Assembly (NCBI GenBank): GCA_002794785.1
Contig: NBBA01000004.1
Span: 1,116,001 to 1,180,000, forward strand
Direction: 5' to 3'
Length of the DNA: 64,000 bases
Source: Coniferiporia sulphurascens
Taxonomy: Eukaryota > Basidiomycota > Agaricomycetes > Hymenochaetales > Hymenochaetaceae
The notes under the pieces were generated by a model. The model was not told where the DNA came from and searched no databases. It worked only from the letters and a program-made list of their open reading frames with translations. Shown here in pieces: positions 23,984 through 35,473 of the stretch. Each line of letters starts with the position of its first letter. The stretch's first letter is position 1. The translations under genes and the position numbers were made by a program.

Positions 23984-24388
23984 TTAGTGGCCCAAAATCT
24001 TCTTGTATGCACTTGCGAGACCAGCCTCGTCTAACGTGCCCATAGCCACCTTTTCATGGGCGTTGCTAATTACACGCATTGCAGTTTCGGTCGGTGTGTT
24101 GTCCGGTGTGCCGGCAGTGAAACCCGACCCCACGATATCCTTAAGGTACTCATTAGCCGTCCAGAAGGCTGTTCGTTTGTTGCCGTCCATGAATGGGTGT
24201 TCTTGGATGATGCCATACGCAAGGGATGCGGCTAACTCTGACGGTGATGCCTGGGGGTTGTACTTCTGCCTCCAGAGGGGACGGGCGAGGGCTGACTCAA
24301 GCTCATTGGGTTTAACAACAGTACTGTGGCCAGTAAGCTGGTGGTTCAGATTGCGCACGAAAACCGAAGTAATACGCTGAGTCGCCAT
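23984..24388 (-). CDS. Doc-type Fic-domain protein, copy without coding introns, 134 aa
   Basis: One open frame from ATG 24388 to a stop at 23984. Residues 25-75 are close to the neighbouring plus-strand copy: VVKPNELESALARPL, ELAASLAYGI and the loop HPF-M-DGNKRTAF. The C-terminal half differs more (ETAMRVISNAHEKVAMGTLDE). All catalytic-loop residues expected of Doc are present, so nothing looks broken. Upstream, a TATAAAG element and a probable 39-nt 5' UTR intron (24415-24453, GTAAGT...CTCAG) mark it as an expressed eukaryotic gene. The coding part lacks the two introns of the sister gene, so either introns were lost (for example via an RNA copy) or the sister gained them. No AbrB-like partner is visible beside this copy. 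Confidence 0.85.
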   Translation of the reverse strand: MATQRITSVFVRNLNHQLTGHSTVVKPNELESALARPLWRQKYNPQASPSELAASLAYGIIQEHPFMDGNKRTAFWTANEYLKDIVGSGFTAGTPDNTPTETAMRVISNAHEKVAMGTLDEAGLASAYKKILGH

Positions 24389-24483
24389 TATGATGGAAGA
24401 GTATTGTATAATGGCTGAGATGGTACTCAGAAAATGCGTCGCTGGTTACTTACCTTGGTGAACTGGATTGAATAAGCTGTGGG

Positions 24484-24490
24484 CTTTATA
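24484..24490 (-). promoter_or_regulatory. TATA box of the second Doc-type gene
   Basis: TATAAAG on the minus strand, about 95 nt before the ATG at 24388 and about 30 nt before the probable 5' UTR intron donor at 24453. Confidence 0.5.
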
Positions 24491-25555
24491 TGGTGTGCCG
24501 AAATATCTTCGATTGACCTGTAAACCGATAAGAAACCGCTAAAAAGACAAGAGGTAGAGTCTTCACCTTGGCTGTCTAGGAGAGGCTGTATACGGTTTGA
24601 GTGGTGAGTATGGTGTCTGATGCTGTCGCTCTGCGGCCTTTTAACGACCAGAGCCCACAGGGCCGCATACTAGGGGGGGAACAAGACCAGTCGACGAGTG
24701 GCGTAAACAATGGGAATACTGACAAAATGCAGTGAGGTTAACTGGCAATATTAAGTGGTGAGTAGCAATATTAAGTTGCAAAGAAAACAGGCCCATTTGG
24801 TTGCGCAATCGTGTTGGACAGGGCCATTTTTCTATAAACACCCAGTGTATATACGTGTAAATGGTTCACATGGTATTATTTGATTGTTTAAGCACTGAAT
24901 ACATTCCTAAGGTTTCTCACCGAGGATGGCCTCGGCCGGAACGGGACCGCTGAAAACACCTCTCAAGCCTTTTAAGTCAGGAAATTTTGCCAGAAATCAC
25001 GGTAGGTGCCAAGGGAAACTTATGGGAGCCGCAGATGGGCAAGGTCCCTGTGCGCACTAGCAATTATATCATCACTATGGTGTGCGCAGCGAGCCTCATG
25101 CTAGAATGCATAAAATCACCCAAGCACCTATTAATTTCTCCGTAAGATAATAGGGAGGTGAAGCCATCGTCGAGTCCCATGTATCCATTCTTTAAGCTTG
25201 TTTGAATATGAGTACTACCTTAAGCCTGTTGCCACCAAACTAAGATTGAAAAAGTGATTGGGACTCCGCAAGCGCGCCCGGCGCGCCAAGCACGGGACCT
25301 CTTCCGAGTCTTCACCCTGGAAGGCAAGGAAGAGTCTACCAGACTCTACTAGTACCTAAAACTCGTCTTGACTGACTGAAGGCTGGGCAGCCTCGGTTAT
25401 TGTAGGTTTAAAGGGTCATCACAAAGGTGGGAGCCGTTGGAATTTCGAACACGCAGCGTCCGTGTCGCCACCAAATCGAGACCTAAAAAACTATAAGAGG
25501 CTCCGCTTACCGAATTTCGGTGCGCTAGGCTGCCGCTAACCGCGAACTTGAAGTT
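24491..25555 (+). other. Intergenic, nothing recognised
   Basis: About 1.06 kb without a supported open frame on either strand. I looked here for a second AbrB-like ORF to go with the minus-strand Doc copy and did not find one. Confidence 0.5.
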
Positions 25556-27356
25556 ATGCAGCGACTCTCCTTAATGACAACTCGAAGATCGAGCAGCAGA
25601 CACGTCACACGTAGCATGGTAGCCGCTGAATCGGCCATAATGGAAGACCCGTCCAGTCCCGGAATTTCTGCAAGCACAATCGATACATTATTGTCAGCGC
25701 TGCTGCGCTTAAAAGAATGTGGTGGAGTCGTACAAAACGACGAATTTTGGGGTCAGACACCGGTAGACTTGTGAGTCCGTCGGGGAACCGGCTAGTTTCG
25801 AGAGAAAAAAACGTTGCTTATCATAATCAAAAGCATCGCACAGGGAATAGACGTGGGAGGACGCATATCCTCCACCCGCGCACACATAGTAAAGCTAGAA
25901 GAGGTGAAGACGGCTTTGAATTTCTTGCTTGATTCATCGACTCGGAAAGTCAAGGCACTCTCCAGACAAATCAAATCATTCGCGCTGCACGCGTAAATAT
26001 GGAGCCCACGGGCATCGGCTCTCTCCCGGATGAAGTGCTAGAAATCATATTCGAACAGGCGGAAAACACTTGGCGGGAAGGCCGGAACCCCGAAAAAAGG
26101 GAAAAGACTCCTGCTGCGAGTATCGTAATGTCGCATGTCTGCAGACGTTTTCGAGGGGTCGCTATTCAGAGAGGCCAGCTATGGGCGTTTCTATCCAGCG
26201 AACAGTCCAAGGAAGAGTTACACACTCGTTTGCCTCGTAGCCAAGGCCTGGGGCTGACTGTGGACATTACTACTGGCATGTGGAGCGACAGTTTGAAGCA
26301 GTTTCTTAAAATAGTCCTGGAACACTCACAGCGCTGGCATGAGTTCCGGTTCAGCTTTAAAGGCGAGGACGAAGATATCGAAAAACTTGACGAGGAGCTA
26401 GGCAGGATTATGAATCGTCTCCGGCTCCCCTCTCTGCGAACTTTGGCTCTTTATTTTTTTTACGATATCCCCCCGTATGAGGTTACCGACTTCACCTTTT
26501 ATTACTCATGGCAACTTCCTTGCCTCACGCAGTTGAAATTAAAAGATCATGTCCCTCTTCCCAGCTGCTTCCATGGACAGCATAATCTGGATTCGCTCTC
26601 CTTCCTTGCGACAACGGATGAAATAGGTGAAGGAGATATTCGCAGCATCGTAAAATTCCTGCATACAATTCCAAAGCTGAAACACTTGAAACTGAAATTC
26701 GAGGATTTATATGTGTGGGTACCTGACCAAAATACGGAACACATACCTCCGGTCACTCTTACTGAGTTGACCTCGCTCGACATCGTTTTTATCAAAAGTT
26801 CATTTTTTGACCTACGAAACCTCTCCCGGCTTTTGATCGTTCCCAACCTAAGCAGATTGGTGCTTGAAGTTCCAGGCTGCCCGCCGAAGCCCAGGAGAAT
26901 GAATAAGGTGGAGGATGTGGAGTCGGCGTTGGATGATATCCTTAGGGGAGGTTTCAAATGTCCGAATATCACGGATCTCTCCCTTACCGTTTACAAAACC
27001 AGTGGGCGGGGGGTGCCCTTGAGGCCATTTTCGATCGATACAAAAAGCTGGAACACCTTTCTATAGAGGCCCCCGACCTCCAGGCGCCCTTGTACATAAC
27101 GGGTGGCGAACAGGTGGCGCCCCTACGTACCCTTCGACTGAAAATTTGCTTCCGTTTTACCGAGGAATTCCTTAGCGACCTTGCAGAAGCTCTGGAGAGT
27201 TCGTCTGTCGTCGACGGATTCAGACGCCTAGACATTATACAGAGTATGGGATTGGGGGAAGAATTTGAAGATACTGAGCTGGGGGAGCGTTTCTATTACT
27301 CTGAAGAGGACGAGGAACTACATTACAAAGATTGGTGGCTGGACGTATTGTATTGA
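25556..27356 (+). pseudogene. F-box protein gene with apparent frameshifts
   Basis: The F-box lies at the start of the main frame (ATG 25999, LPDEVLEIIFEQAENTW). About 300 residues follow with spaced leucine-rich segments (LPSLRTLALYFF, LPCLTQLKLKDH, IPKLKHLKLKF, VPNLSRLVLEVP), the usual build of expanded Agaricomycete F-box families. Two breaks are visible. At the six-G run 27008-27013 the reading frame must gain one base to pass from LSLTVYKTSGRG into the clearly continuing LEAIFDRYKKLEHLSIEAP, which ends at 27356. Upstream, an exon pair (25556 to about 25770, and about 25835 to 25993) encodes the helical lead-in typical of this family but runs into TAA five bases before the ATG; one added base would join it. 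Either the gene is decayed, or the assembly has indels, or two shorter proteins are made. Confidence 0.7.
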
Positions 27357-28368
27357 CGTGCAACGCGGGTCAATGCTGAATACTAAGCTGTACCGCTCAA
27401 CATGGAAGCGTGGAGGACCCGAGTGAGAGGATGTAGATCTAAGACGTACTTTGTGACTTGACTGCGTGGCGAAGGAGTCAATTAGTTGATATACTTATAC
27501 CATAAAGGATTATGTATGGCCCTAAATTGCTGCGGCCTTCGAGCCACAGTATTACTGAAGGATTGATGCGCCGGCCATTCCGATTGTTACGCCTTTTTTT
27601 CTGCGGCGGCTGGGAAAATAAGGCGAACTCGCAGAACAGCTAATGAACCAATGTCACTGTGTGTAAACGATAGTTTGTTTTTGATGCCTGTAATAATGGG
27701 AGGGGTCTACGGACAACGATGACTCCTGGACGTAAACATGGGACACTGCGTGACTTGGCCATGGGAACGGTAATGCGAGACATCCCGTTGAAAAGAGGTA
27801 CCTCACAGAACAGATTGGATGCGTCGAATCTGAAAGCGCAGGTTTACTAGAAGACAAAACCATTCCGATTTCCGGTAGAGCCTATGGAATTTCCGGCCGG
27901 GCTGAAGCTATATCGAGATCACCTAGTCACCCCCGAGCGGCCAGGTCACATGCAGGAAGGACAAGCGGGAATATCGCCGAGTAGTAATACCACCCAGAAT
28001 ACTGTACTAGTAGTATTATCGCCTTAGGAACATGGATTCCAAGAAGGTACTAGTAGCACTCGAAATGGCGTCGTTAGTACTGGCGCGATTGAGATTGAGA
28101 GGACAGAGGCCCGCGGGCATGGAAGCGCTGAGTAAGTGTGTTAGGGATTGAATGAATGGATATCAGTTATCGTGTTGCGCTACAACATTGAAGAAATGTG
28201 AAAAGTTTGGTTTACAAATTCGAACGGAAACTTGAACGCGACAACCGGGGTTTGCCGAACCCTCCGTGACGAGGGGCGCGTTCGGACGTGGCTTCGTGTT
28301 GCGTGTTCAGTATTTACTTCTTGGGCCCGGACTTTATACCTAGAAACTATATTGCGCGAAGGTCCGCA
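27357..28368 (+). other. Intergenic, nothing recognised
   Basis: About 1 kb between the F-box gene and MCD4. Short frames on both strands have no recognisable content. It must include the MCD4 promoter. Confidence 0.5.
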
Positions 28369-31300
28369 ATGGTCTTGGATCGAATGCGGTCCTCGACGGC
28401 ATCGACTCTACTTCTGGGGCTTGTGTTTCACTTGGTTTATATCTTGTCTGTCTTCGATTGCTATTTTACCAGCCCTGTCGTACATGGCATGCAACATTTC
28501 AATGCCGGGAATGCGGAAGCAAAGCGTCTCGTTTTATTCGTGGGTGAGATACACTTCATCCGTGCAACACAACTCATTCGCTAAACACCTCTTCTCTTAG
28601 CGGATGGCTTACGCGCTGACTTGCTGTACAATCTTAATCCATTTCCTACTGTTCCAGATTCTCCCGAAATTGTCGCGCCATATTTGCGCGATATCGCCCT
28701 GTCGCGCGGCGCGTTTGGTGTCTCTCATACACGAGTTCCGACAGAAAGCAGACCGGGACACGTCGCAATTATCGGCGGAATGTATGAAGACGTGTCTGCA
28801 GTAACCAAAGTACGTGGAACAAAGCAACGGAAACAGAAGTTCAAATCTGATGTGGAAACTAGGGCTGGAAAACCAATCCAGTAAGCTTACATACTGCTGC
28901 GTTTATTGAGGTATGATCGGACGAAGAAATTTTACAAGGTCAATTTTGATTCCGTCTTCAACCAATCTCGCCACACGTTTTCGTTCGGGTCCCCCGATAT
29001 TCTCCCTATGTTCGCCAGTGGTGCTACCCCAGGGAAGGTGGGGACGTGGATGTATGATGAAGAGGACGAGGATTTCACTAGAGGTATGAACGAATGTATT
29101 TACAGCGTTTAAAAATACAATTTGATTCCGCGACTTGTACAAGATGCTACGGAATTGGATGTCTGGGTTTTAGAGAAACTTCAGCATCTTCTCAGTAACG
29201 CCTCGTCAGATGCAGCGCTTGATGTGCAATTGCGTGGGGGTCAAGTTGTATTTTTCTTGCATTTGTTGGGTCTGGATACGACTGGACATTCATACCGACC
29301 TCATTCAAAGGTACTCCTCTAGTATATGAACCATCAGCATTAGTCACTCATGAGACCAGGAGTACATGAGGAACATCCAAGTCGTCGATGACATCGTAGC
29401 GAAGACCGAGAGACTCTTCCGTGATTTCTTTCAAGACGACAAGACGAGTTTTGTCTTCACCGCTGACCACGGGATGTCAAACATAGGCAACCACGGTGAT
29501 GGCAGTGGGTCCCTTTCACCCTCTCAATATCTTGAAGTACCGATACTTAGGAAATCGAAACAGACCCGGATAGCACACGCACACCGCTCATCGCGTGGGG
29601 CGCAGGAATTCGGGGGCCGCTTGCTGATACGACACCCTCTTCACACGACGAATACTCGGCACCTTGGAATCTCTCCCACCTTCTGAGACGCGACGTCGAA
29701 CAGGCGGACATTGCACCTTTGATGAGCACGCTCCTCGGCCTAAACTTCCCCGCGAACTCAGTCGGTGTACTTCCCGACGTTGACGTCACCCGCCCAGGTT
29801 ACCTAGGTCTAAGTGATGGGGAGGAAGGGAGGACGCGCGCCTCCGTGGCGAACGCGAAGGTGAGTGCCCTCACCGGGACTTTATAAGTTGAACAGTGTTA
29901 AGCTTTGCTTTAGTCGATCTTGGAACAATACAGAGTCAAGCATCGTACGTCTGTATTGAACCCATCACTTTAACATTATTTGGATTCATTGAGACTCTTG
30001 CACAGACTTAAAAGCGGCTCATAAATTATTCTTCAAGTCCTTTCCGGGCCTGGCAACGCTAGACGCGGCAGGTTCACCTGGCTCAGGTCATCTCCTGCGA
30101 ATTCAGCACCTAGTAAGCGTGCAAAATTGGAAAGATGCACGCGAGCAAACCGCAGAATTAATAAGGCTGTCCCTCGAAGGTCTACGCTACTTGGAAACGT
30201 GAGAGTCCCTTCCGCTTCATTTCTTTCGACATTGTTCAAAGTCTGTCGTATTCTGAATTTGTCAATTTTCAAATTTGTTTTGCAGGTACGACCGTGATTT
30301 TCTCCGTGCCATTGTGTCTGTAGGCTATCTCGGCTGGTCCGCTTATAGTGCCATGTCTCTTTTATTTATACCCGCTGTGTCTTCCCGGCCCCAACCCTCT
30401 TGGAGGAACACCGCAATTGGTGCCTCCGCGTTGTCCATCCTCCTCGCCTTCTACATTCTCTTCGCAGTTCAAGGAGAGCCATGGACGTACTACCTTTACG
30501 TTGCATTTCCCTGCTACTTTTGGTGGGCAGTTGTCTTGCGGCTTTCGCAACTTGGCTACATACCAGGACGACGGGCTTCCCTTGGCTGGTGGAGACTCGT
30601 TCCGTTTGCCGGGGATAGAGCAGACCGCAAGGCAAAGGCTAGCTTTTCCCTCATCAATTCTAAACCCCTGAGAATCATATGTCTGGCATTTTTCTCGTTG
30701 CAAGCAATGGTGGTGAGTTGCCTCCACCCATACTACGAAAAGCGACTCATTTGGTCGTTTGCTTCACCAGCTTGCCTATCGACTCCGTTTCATATGGAGT
30801 GCGGGGTTTGTTGCCATATGCGTCTTCTGGCCCCTCTTGTCCTGGCCAAAGAGTGTGCACAAGGGGAATCCCACTTTGTGGTACAAATGGCTCGTAGTCT
30901 GCCTCCTGTGCGCCGTGTTCCCGCTCCGAAACGTAGAGCAGAGCGAGGATCTGCGCGCTATGTCAGTCCTTTCTTTTTTCTACACGGATGTTGAGGAGTG
31001 ATTAATAGTGGGTTGCTACAGAACCGCAGGTGGCATCGCTATGCTAATTGCCGGATGGTACACATTAAAGAATATCGAACAGCAAGAGTCACGAAAGGAG
31101 AACTTAATACAAGTGCGTAGCTCAATCCCAATATCTCAGAATGTTGGCTTTGAATTTACTGGAGCTGCGTCTTCAGCTGGGTCTTACGGGCTTGTCAGTG
31201 TTGGTTACGTGCGACTCCGTACGCCGCCTGACAGCAAAGGAGGGACTCCCCCTCTTCAACCAGGTTTTCGGGTGGCTCATCCTGGGTATGTTTGCCTTCT

Positions 31301-32575
31301 ATACCAACTTATATTTTTACCGACTCCAGGTTCCCCGGACCCAGTCACATCCGCCTTACTTCCAATAATATTCCCATTCCGTATCCTCCCGCGAGCCGCT
31401 AAACTGCTCACTCTCTTCCTCGCGTTCGCCCCATGTTTTGTCATTCTTGCGATATGCGCGGAAGGCATGTTCTACCTCTCATACTGCGCAACACTCGTAG
31501 TCTGGGTAGAGGTGGAATCGGCCGTGAGGCGTGCGCGCGAGGAGGCCAAGTATGCGTATGGGGGTACTGCGGCCCGCGCAATTGAAATCAAAGAGGTAGA
31601 CGTGGTGAAGGGAAGGAACGGGGAAGCGGCGAACACCGTGACACAGGAATACACCCCGCGCGCGGACGACGTGCGTATCGCGCTGTTCTTCCTGTTCTTC
31701 GTGCAGGTTGCGTTCTTCGGAACCGGAAAGTAAGCGCAGTTCGCCGAGAGTTTTTTTATCATCATCATCTGCTAACTTCGTACTTGGTCTAGCGTTGCTT
31801 CGATATCGTGAGTAACCCACATGTACCTATTCGCTCCCTTCCTCGCTTTACCACCCTTCCCAGGTCGTTCTACCTCGAGCCGGTGTACCGGCTCGTCCCG
31901 ATTTTCAGTCCGTTCATCATGGCCGCTCTTCTGGTACGTCTCCCCTACCACAATTCGGCTTCCCGTACATCATCTCCCTTTCTTGTTTTGTTTTGCGTTT
32001 CACTCAAAACGCCGCATTATGACGCGTTGCCAGATATCCAAGATTATCGCCCCATATGTGATGCTCTCCGCGACGTTCGCGACGCTCAGCTCGGAGCTGC
32101 GTATGCCGCCCTTCGCGCTTTTCCTTATCGCGCTCAGCATGACGGATGGTACGTACTTCGTACCCTCTTTCCCTCTTCCCCCTCGCGACTCTTATATCTA
32201 TTTAAAATTCTCATTCTGTAGGCATGACAATCACATTCTTCGCAAGCGTCACCGACACCGGTACGTCCGCGTCCCTGTCCTCAAAAAAAAAGAGCACCCC
32301 GCGGCCATCCCCGCTGACTCATCATATCTTACCCTTTGCGCTTCACAGGATCGTGGCTCGAGATCGGGCAGAGCATCAGCTTCTTCGTCATCACGTCGCT
32401 ACTCCTCGTGTGGTCCGCGGGCGTCTGTGCACTGGGCGAGTGGCTCATGCGCGCGCCGCGGGACAGCGTTCACGACGTAGTAACCCCCTCGGGCGTCAAG
32501 GCAAACTCGGCAGACGACCGTTATATTGCTAATATCAATGGTCGCCAGGGAAGGCGAAAGGCGAAGGGGGAGTGA
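28369..32575 (+). CDS. MCD4: GPI ethanolamine-phosphate transferase 1 (MCD4/PIG-N)
   Basis: The start chosen is ATG 28369 (MVLDRMRSS), just before the first membrane segment [18 protein letters not shown]; an in-frame ATG lies at 28288. The luminal alkaline-phosphatase-like domain follows: [16 protein letters not shown] across an intron, [20 protein letters not shown] with the catalytic threonine region, [19 protein letters not shown], and [15 protein letters not shown] with metal ligands. The second half is a long multi-pass membrane domain from about 30290 to the end, with a basic cytosolic tail (GRRKAKGE). The family adds phosphoethanolamine to the first mannose of GPI precursors in the ER. 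There are at least a dozen exons, not all resolved. PIG-O and PIG-G are relatives, but the N-terminal motifs match PIG-N. Confidence 0.9.
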
Positions 32576-33062
32576 GACAATAATGAGCAATGAGTAGCCC
32601 GTATTCTGGCGACCGTATGTATTTTTGCATCTAATTTTATTTATCCATTTTCCTCTCGTCTTCCATTACTCGTTACCTCAAACTTAGGCTTCGTGAAGGG
32701 CCAGCTTACACGTTGTCGGCGGATATTTAGAAATAATATCGTTCAGTCTAAAATGGGGGCAATTGTAGTTGGATTCCGTGATGTTGGGCGTGTAAGGGCA
32801 TCAAGACATTAAAGAAAAAGAAATGAAAGTGTGCTACTAAAACAAAGTGTACCGGCAATAAGGTATCACGTAAACACAAATCGGCTGTAGTGGGGAAAAT
32901 GGTACGATGAGGAAGGACGAATTCGGAGAAGTGGAGTCAAAGATGTGGGCACAAAAGCAAGTATAGGGGTGTAATCTCAGGGGTTCGGGAACGGGTGACA
33001 TGAGGGGAAAATATGGGAGGGATTTATGTGAATAACTAGACCCGCTACGGGTACCGGAGCCG
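32576..33062 (+). other. Intergenic between two 3' ends
   Basis: About 490 bp, AT-rich, holding the facing 3' ends of MCD4 and the acidic protein. The minus-strand frame at 32837-33082 is not supported. Confidence 0.5.
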
Positions 33063-33940
33063 TCAGGGGATGATGTCAGCATACTCGCCCTCTTTCACAC
33101 GAATTTCAACAACGTCCACTTCATAGTCGTTGATCGAATTGAACGAAGATGCGGACGTCGAGAGGAAGCCTGTTCCGTTCGGAGGGGAGGTTGAAGCCAC
33201 GTCTGCAGCCGAGACCGACGTCATGTGCATAAGGGAAAAACAACCGCGAATAGGAAAGAAGGTTAATTAGCATGCCAGCAAGAAGTACGGCGGTGTAAGT
33301 CGTAGAAAAAAATACGAACAGCGGTCTTTGATATACGGTGGAACGAATAGGTCCTGTAGCGTCAAAAAGTCTTGCCGTTAGCGACTTGTCTGCATACAGC
33401 CAGATAAGGGATGCGCACTTGATTCCAGACGAAGCCCTGGCTCTTCTGGATGGTGAGGATTGGACGGAGAGTAATAACCGGCTCGCGATGCTTCTTTCTG
33501 CGTTCGCGGTGCTTCGGGCTTTCATCTACCTCGGGCTCGACGGCACGTTGTTTGCCTTTGATGTCCTTCTTGGCGCCATCGCCACCGGCATCGTGTTCGT
33601 CGGCACCCCCGACGATATCGACAGTCATTTTCCCGGACTTCTCGTTCTCCTCCAGGCCGTCGCCGCTCGCACGCTGCTGATGATGCACGTGCGGGAGGGG
33701 GAGCGGGCGGCGCTGGTCGTCGGAGCAAGAGCCGGACTCGCTGTCCTGATCGCGGCCCACGGCGGGATGGTCGGCGCGGACATAGTCCTCATCGTCCTCC
33801 GAGCACGAGTCATACTCACCGCCGGACTCGCCGGATTCGCTGGAGTCGTCGTCGAACGGAATCTGCTCGTACCAGAGCCAGGTCGGCGGAGACGGCGCGC
33901 GGCCCAAGCGGCGGCGGTACGTGGAGGGTGTACTACTCAT
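33063..33940 (-). CDS. Acidic hypothetical protein with a distinctive C-terminal motif, 231 aa
   Basis: Three exons, 33940-33419, 33353-33320 and 33202-33063, total 232 codons, all in frame; the middle exon is only 34 nt. The N-terminal two thirds are disordered and acidic with Ser/Asp/Glu runs (DDDSSESGESGGEYDS) followed by Lys/Arg patches (KKDIKGKQR, RERRKKHRE). The last third looks ordered. It reads TLRPILTIQKSQGFVWNQDL, then FVPPYIKDRY, and closes with NDYEVDVVEIRVKEGEYADI. That density of aromatic and hydrophobic residues after a disordered region suggests a conserved interaction motif. I do not recognise the family. The start is 280 bp from the divergent THG1 gene. The open frame continues upstream to 34651 but is not needed and overlaps THG1. 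Confidence 0.65.
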
Positions 33941-34220
33941 GATACTAGTAATAAATGCGCGAGATGCGCGGATGCGTGCTCGGCGTTGTGTGAGATGGGT
34001 CTGCGTGCACTGTGCGAGCGTCGGTGCTGTCGGGGAGGACGGCGGGATGTCGCAGTGGTGGTAGGGGGAAGAGAGCAGGCGTGATGTGTGAAAGCGGAAG
34101 GGTGCGCTTGGGGCGAGGAGCCAGAGACCTGTCACATGACCCCCAGAGCGTCGCTGCCCGTCGTCGGGTCGGCCGCAGCGACAGCGACGAGACGACGCTC
34201 GACGGTCTCGACGCACAGCG

Positions 34221-35381
34221 ATGGCGGGCACGAAGTATGCGTACGTCAAGAACTTCGAGCTCCCCGATCCACTCCTCCCCAACACCTTCATCGTCCTCCG
34301 TGTCGACGGGCACGCCTTCCATCGGTGAGCACGAGCACTGTATGCGTATCCCCCGAGCTCGGCGGGTAACAGCGACAAGGATGAAGGTTTACGGACGCAC
34401 ATGGTTTTGCAAAGCCCAATGACGAACGCGGGTTGCTCCTGATGGACCGCGCCGCGCGCGCGGTTATGGACGAATACAAGGACATCGTCCTTGGTTTCGG
34501 CGAGTCGGACGAGTTCAGGTACGCACATTTTCGTGGTAAGGCCTTGTCCTGACTGACCTCGGGCGTGCTGCAGCTTTCTCTTACGGCGCTCGACATTGTT
34601 GTATAACCGTCGCGAGGCCAAGGTTCTCACAACGCTCGTCTCGCACTTCACGGCATTCTACATTTTCCACTGGAACACATATTTTCCAGACACGCCGTTG
34701 CAGTACCCGCCGACGTTTGATGGACGGCTCGTTCTGTATCCGAGCCAAAAGGAAGTAAAAGATTACTTCGCATGGAGACAGGCCGACAGTGTGTAGTCCG
34801 ATTGATCTCTACAGATTAGCTACTGAGATATTCACAGCGCATATCAACAACCTTTACAACACTGTCTTCTGGGCTCTCGTCCAGCAGGGGGGACAGACGA
34901 CAACCGAGGCTCACGCAACACTAAAAGTAGGATTTGGCACTGGTTATCGTGGGCTTTGCTAATTCCACCGCATTTAGGGAACTGTTTCGAGTCAAAAACA
35001 TGAGATACTTTTCTCTCGCTTCGGCGTTAACTACAATGGCCTCCCCGCACGGTACCGGAAGGGCAGCGTACTTGTGCGCGGTGTATGCACTTTTTTTCGT
35101 TACGAAAAGGCTCCAGACCGCATGCTGAGATCATTGTTTCGAAGGATAATCATGGCCTAGAAACCGCAGCGTCTTCGCCCGTGATAGATGCAGTCGGCGA
35201 GGCGACCAAGGACTCCGAAAATCCGGCGACCCTTGCACCAATAAAGGACCCGTTAAATCCAGAGGAGCCAAGCCTCCGGACCTCGAAGAAGAGACGTAAA
35301 CCGCTCGTACTGATAGTGCACGAAGACATCATAGGCGGGGAATTCTGGGAACGGAGGCCGACAATATTTAGCGAAGAGTGA
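34221..35381 (+). CDS. THG1: tRNA(His) guanylyltransferase
   Basis: The start is ATG 34221 ([13 protein letters not shown]). Conserved Thg1 elements are in order: [13 protein letters not shown] with a metal-binding aspartate and the HxFHRF helix, [29 protein letters not shown] with the catalytic Ser-Asp-Glu, [30 protein letters not shown] and [12 protein letters not shown]. The enzyme adds the G(-1) residue to the 5' end of tRNA-His by a reverse (3'-5') polymerase reaction. The protein ends [17 protein letters not shown], the usual C-terminus. Between the AEIIV strand and that end lies a linker of roughly 55 residues, Ala/Pro/Glu-rich with a basic KKRRK, longer than in the yeast or human enzyme as I know them. 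Essential housekeeping gene; five or six exons. Confidence 0.9.
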
Positions 35382-35473
35382 TCGCATCTTGTGTGATCAG
35401 AGTATGAATTTGACCGCGCGTTGAATATCGGACATCTGGCTCATTCTGTTTTCCGCTGCAAGCTGTGTATGAA

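Noticed and set aside
24491..25555. Search for a second AbrB-like partner next to the minus-strand Doc copy
   Set aside because: No open frame with that pattern on either strand.
33362..34651. 429-codon minus-strand ORF
   Set aside because: Only the part downstream of 33940 reads as a protein with a consistent three-exon model. The upstream part is antisense to THG1.
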